From contig JANQHY010000083.1 in assembly GCA_028282395.1 (NCBI GenBank), positions 1 to 7,892 of the forward strand: DNA of 7,892 bases. Reading direction: 5' to 3'. The DNA comes from Gammaproteobacteria bacterium. Its GTDB lineage: Bacteria > Pseudomonadota > Gammaproteobacteria > UBA12402. The position numbers and the translations under genes are program-made. Position 1 is the stretch's first letter. The number at the start of each line of letters is the position of its first letter. Below, piece after piece: positions 6,272-7,892 of the stretch. A model generated the notes under the pieces. That model ran no database searches and was not told the origin of the DNA. It saw nothing but the letters and a program-made list of their open reading frames with translations.

Positions 6272-6311
6272 TCCATTAATTTCAATTAAAGCTTAACAGC
6301 TAGGGGGTATT

Positions 6312-7892
6312 ATGAAAAAAATTCATTTAGCATTATTAAGTTTAACCGTTCTCTATTCAAACACTACGTTAGCACAAACCGTAATGGAAGCATCCAAACA
6401 TTCAGACTATGGTGGCGTAATTTATGCTGGCTCAGGTTATTCCAATGATGCAGAGCAGATTTCACCAATTGACTGTTTTAATACTACCAAATTACCACCA
6501 CAAAATATTCAAACAATTAGTAAATTATCAGAAGCAGAAAATTATACCGACTTGCAGAGTGAGCTACATGTAAACATTTCAGCAAGTGGTGGTATTGGGC
6601 AGTTTTCTGCTGATGCTGAGGCCAATTACATGCATGATGTTGAAGATAAAGATTATTCCTTGTCACTTAACTACTATGAATACAGTACCGGAACAGTTTC
6701 ATTACAGCCTGATATAGACCCATTAAATGATAACGGTAAAAAAAACTATCAGGATAATTACAACTATTTTGGTCTCTACTGCGGTGATAAGTATATTAGT
6801 GCTTATCAGGAGGGGGTGATGCTGATTATGGCACTGAATATTAACTTTGATAGCAGTTATGAGAAAAGTCAGTTTGAGCAGCATGCGAATATCCACTTTT
6901 CTGATATCATGAATGCTTCAGACCAAGTTGAAAAAATTGCTGCGACCTATCACATTGATGGCACGGTAACAATTGAGGCATATCAAAAGGGCGGTGATCC
7001 ATCACAACTATCGAGTATTCTTGGTCCAGATAATGCTGGAAAATATAATGCATTAACATGTAGTCTAAAAGATATGAAAAGCTGCACTGCTGCAGCTGCA
7101 CAGCTACTTGACTATGCTAGCAACAACTTTTCTAAACAGTATGACTATACTACTGGTAAAGGATTAACACCGCTGGGACTGGGTTTTACTGAATTAACAT
7201 CAATCCATGCGATGAGTTTAATGCCGCCTCCAACATTGATTACACCTGAGATCATTAACGACCGTGACTATTTGTCTGATCAGCTGCAGCGCTATCAGTA
7301 TTATCAGCAGAAATATCATCAGTTATTAACTGGATATCCTGTCGCTTGGGATAAGAGCAGCGGTATCTATAAAACATCAGAGAAATTAGCGCAGCGTGCT
7401 GATATGGCAGTTAATGTTATTATGAGCCCAGATAATCCAGCAAAAGGGGCGTTGGCTTGTTATAATGATTTTGATGAAAATGACTCTACTAGTTGCCAGG
7501 CGGTCACCGCGGAAATTAAACGCTATTTCTCTAGCCTTAATCATCAGATTACAGTACAGAATTTAACTTACTTGAAACCAATTAAGTATTACTATAATGG
7601 CCCTGAGAATTGGTATTTCTATGATGGTAGTCATTTTGCCATTTCGCCGATTCAGGTTGTTCCAGCTTGTAGTGCCACAAAAATTTCCAATTGGCAGGTT
7701 GATTCATTAAATTACATAATTAGTGGTCATGTTTTCTGCAATGGTGGCGACGAGACATTTCAATATAGTGGTAGCTCAAATAATGCTGGAGCAAGCTATC
7801 TAGGTATCTTAAAGATTACTAATGGTTACGTTGACAGCCATAAAGAGGTGGATAGGGTGCAATCTCCTTTTTATTTTACTGCCTATTTACCA
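6312..7892 (+). CDS. Secreted MACPF/CDC-like putative pore-forming protein, 3' end outside window
   Basis: An open frame of 527 residues with no stop before the window end. Residues 1-21 form a clear Sec signal peptide: MKK, a hydrophobic stretch IHLALLSLTVLY, and cleavage likely after TLA (21). Translation has AGGGGG (6302-6307) just before the ATG. Residues ~84-130 alternate small and polar residues (VNISASGGIGQFSADAEANY, then YSLSLNYYEYSTGTVSL), as in membrane-inserting beta-hairpins. YFGLYCGDKYISAYQEGVML (152-171) resembles the YGTHY...GG signature region of MACPF domains. TVTIEAYQKGGDPSQLSSIL (218-237) resembles the GGDP segment seen in bacterial MACPF-like proteins. Six or more cysteines after the signal (Cys55, 157, 250, 258, 383, 395, 453, 476) suit a disulfide-bonded exported protein. 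The part after ~300 has a helical Tyr/Gln-rich segment (318-339) and a beta-rich C-terminal domain that I do not recognise, perhaps for binding. Secretion is strongly supported; the pore-forming assignment is by motif resemblance only. Confidence 0.6.
   Translation, partial: MKKIHLALLSLTVLYSNTTLAQTVMEASKHSDYGGVIYAGSGYSNDAEQISPIDCFNTTKLPPQNIQTISKLSEAENYTDLQSELHVNISASGGIGQFSADAEANYMHDVEDKDYSLSLNYYEYSTGTVSLQPDIDPLNDNGKKNYQDNYNYFGLYCGDKYISAYQEGVMLIMALNINFDSSYEKSQFEQHANIHFSDIMNASDQVEKIAATYHIDGTVTIEAYQKGGDPSQLSSILGPDNAGKYNALTCSLKDMKSCTAAAAQLLDYASNNFSKQYDYTTGKGLTPLGLGFTELTSIHAMSLMPPPTLITPEIINDRDYLSDQLQRYQYYQQKYHQLLTGYPVAWDKSSGIYKTSEKLAQRADMAVNVIMSPDNPAKGALACYNDFDENDSTSCQAVTAEIKRYFSSLNHQITVQNLTYLKPIKYYYNGPENWYFYDGSHFAISPIQVVPACSATKISNWQVDSLNYIISGHVFCNGGDETFQYSGSSNNAGASYLGILKITNGYVDSHKEVDRVQSPFYFTAYLP

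Larger units (their letters stand above)
5961..6311. other. Gene-free stretch with palindromes, degenerate repeats and a possible promoter
   Basis: No convincing gene lies in these 351 bases. From left to right it holds a perfect 16-base A/T palindrome of seven T and seven A flanked by A and T (5972-5987), a plain A+T stretch to about 6072, a block of degenerate tandem repeats (6073-6204), a small hairpin AAAGTG/CACTTT with a six-base loop (6212-6229), and the dyad and promoter-like element of the following gene (6241-6271). Neither the G+C hairpin nor the small one is followed by a T run on the + strand, so neither is a standard intrinsic terminator. Confidence 0.6.

Noticed and set aside
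6907..7101. 64-codon open frame on the - strand
   Set aside because: It lies wholly inside the toxin-like gene, whose + strand frame is long, has a signal peptide and is coherent throughout; this is a shadow frame.

Overview
This A+T-rich window carries six protein genes. All lie on the + strand except one acetyltransferase on the - strand. Gene style and content suggest an A+T-rich, host-associated gammaproteobacterium, perhaps of the Legionella/Coxiella/Rickettsiella kind. The clues are short operons with good Shine-Dalgarno sites, an intergenic G+C-rich palindrome of the kind seen in such genomes, a phospholipase C-like enzyme, a secreted toxin-like protein, and a charged low-complexity protein of no recognisable family. 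This placement is inference; no rRNA, tRNA or housekeeping marker is present to test it.

Left part (1-1590): the 3' end of an unrecognised gene, open at the window edge, whose second half is rich in Asn, Lys, Asp, Glu and Ser. It converges with an AAC(6')-like GNAT acetyltransferase gene (969-1520, - strand). That gene is in turn divergent from the phospholipase C-like gene, with about 70 bases between their starts.

Middle part (1591-5960): a phosphoesterase/phospholipase C-family enzyme without a signal peptide. Then comes a two-gene unit, a class I SAM-dependent methyltransferase and an alpha/beta hydrolase 23 bases apart. Last is a separately promoted alpha/beta hydrolase of the proline iminopeptidase (S33) type. 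The ribosome-binding sites support starts internal to the longest open frames for the phospholipase-like gene (ATG 1591), the methyltransferase (GTG 3217) and the first hydrolase (ATG 4065).

Right part (5961-7892): a 351-base gene-free stretch holds a perfect A/T palindrome, a block of degenerate tandem repeats ending in a strong G+C hairpin, and an imperfect dyad overlapping a promoter-like element. After it starts a gene for a Sec-secreted protein of at least 527 residues, cut by the window end, with features suggesting a MACPF/CDC-like pore former.

No known pathway joins all these genes. The most economical reading is an accessory region of lipid- and ester-active enzymes plus a putative secreted pore former, consistent with host or competitor interaction. 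Extended -10 elements of nearly the same sequence precede the methyltransferase unit and the toxin-like gene, and a shorter match precedes the S33 hydrolase. I found no CRISPR array, insertion sequence, RNA gene, or convincing intrinsic terminator.
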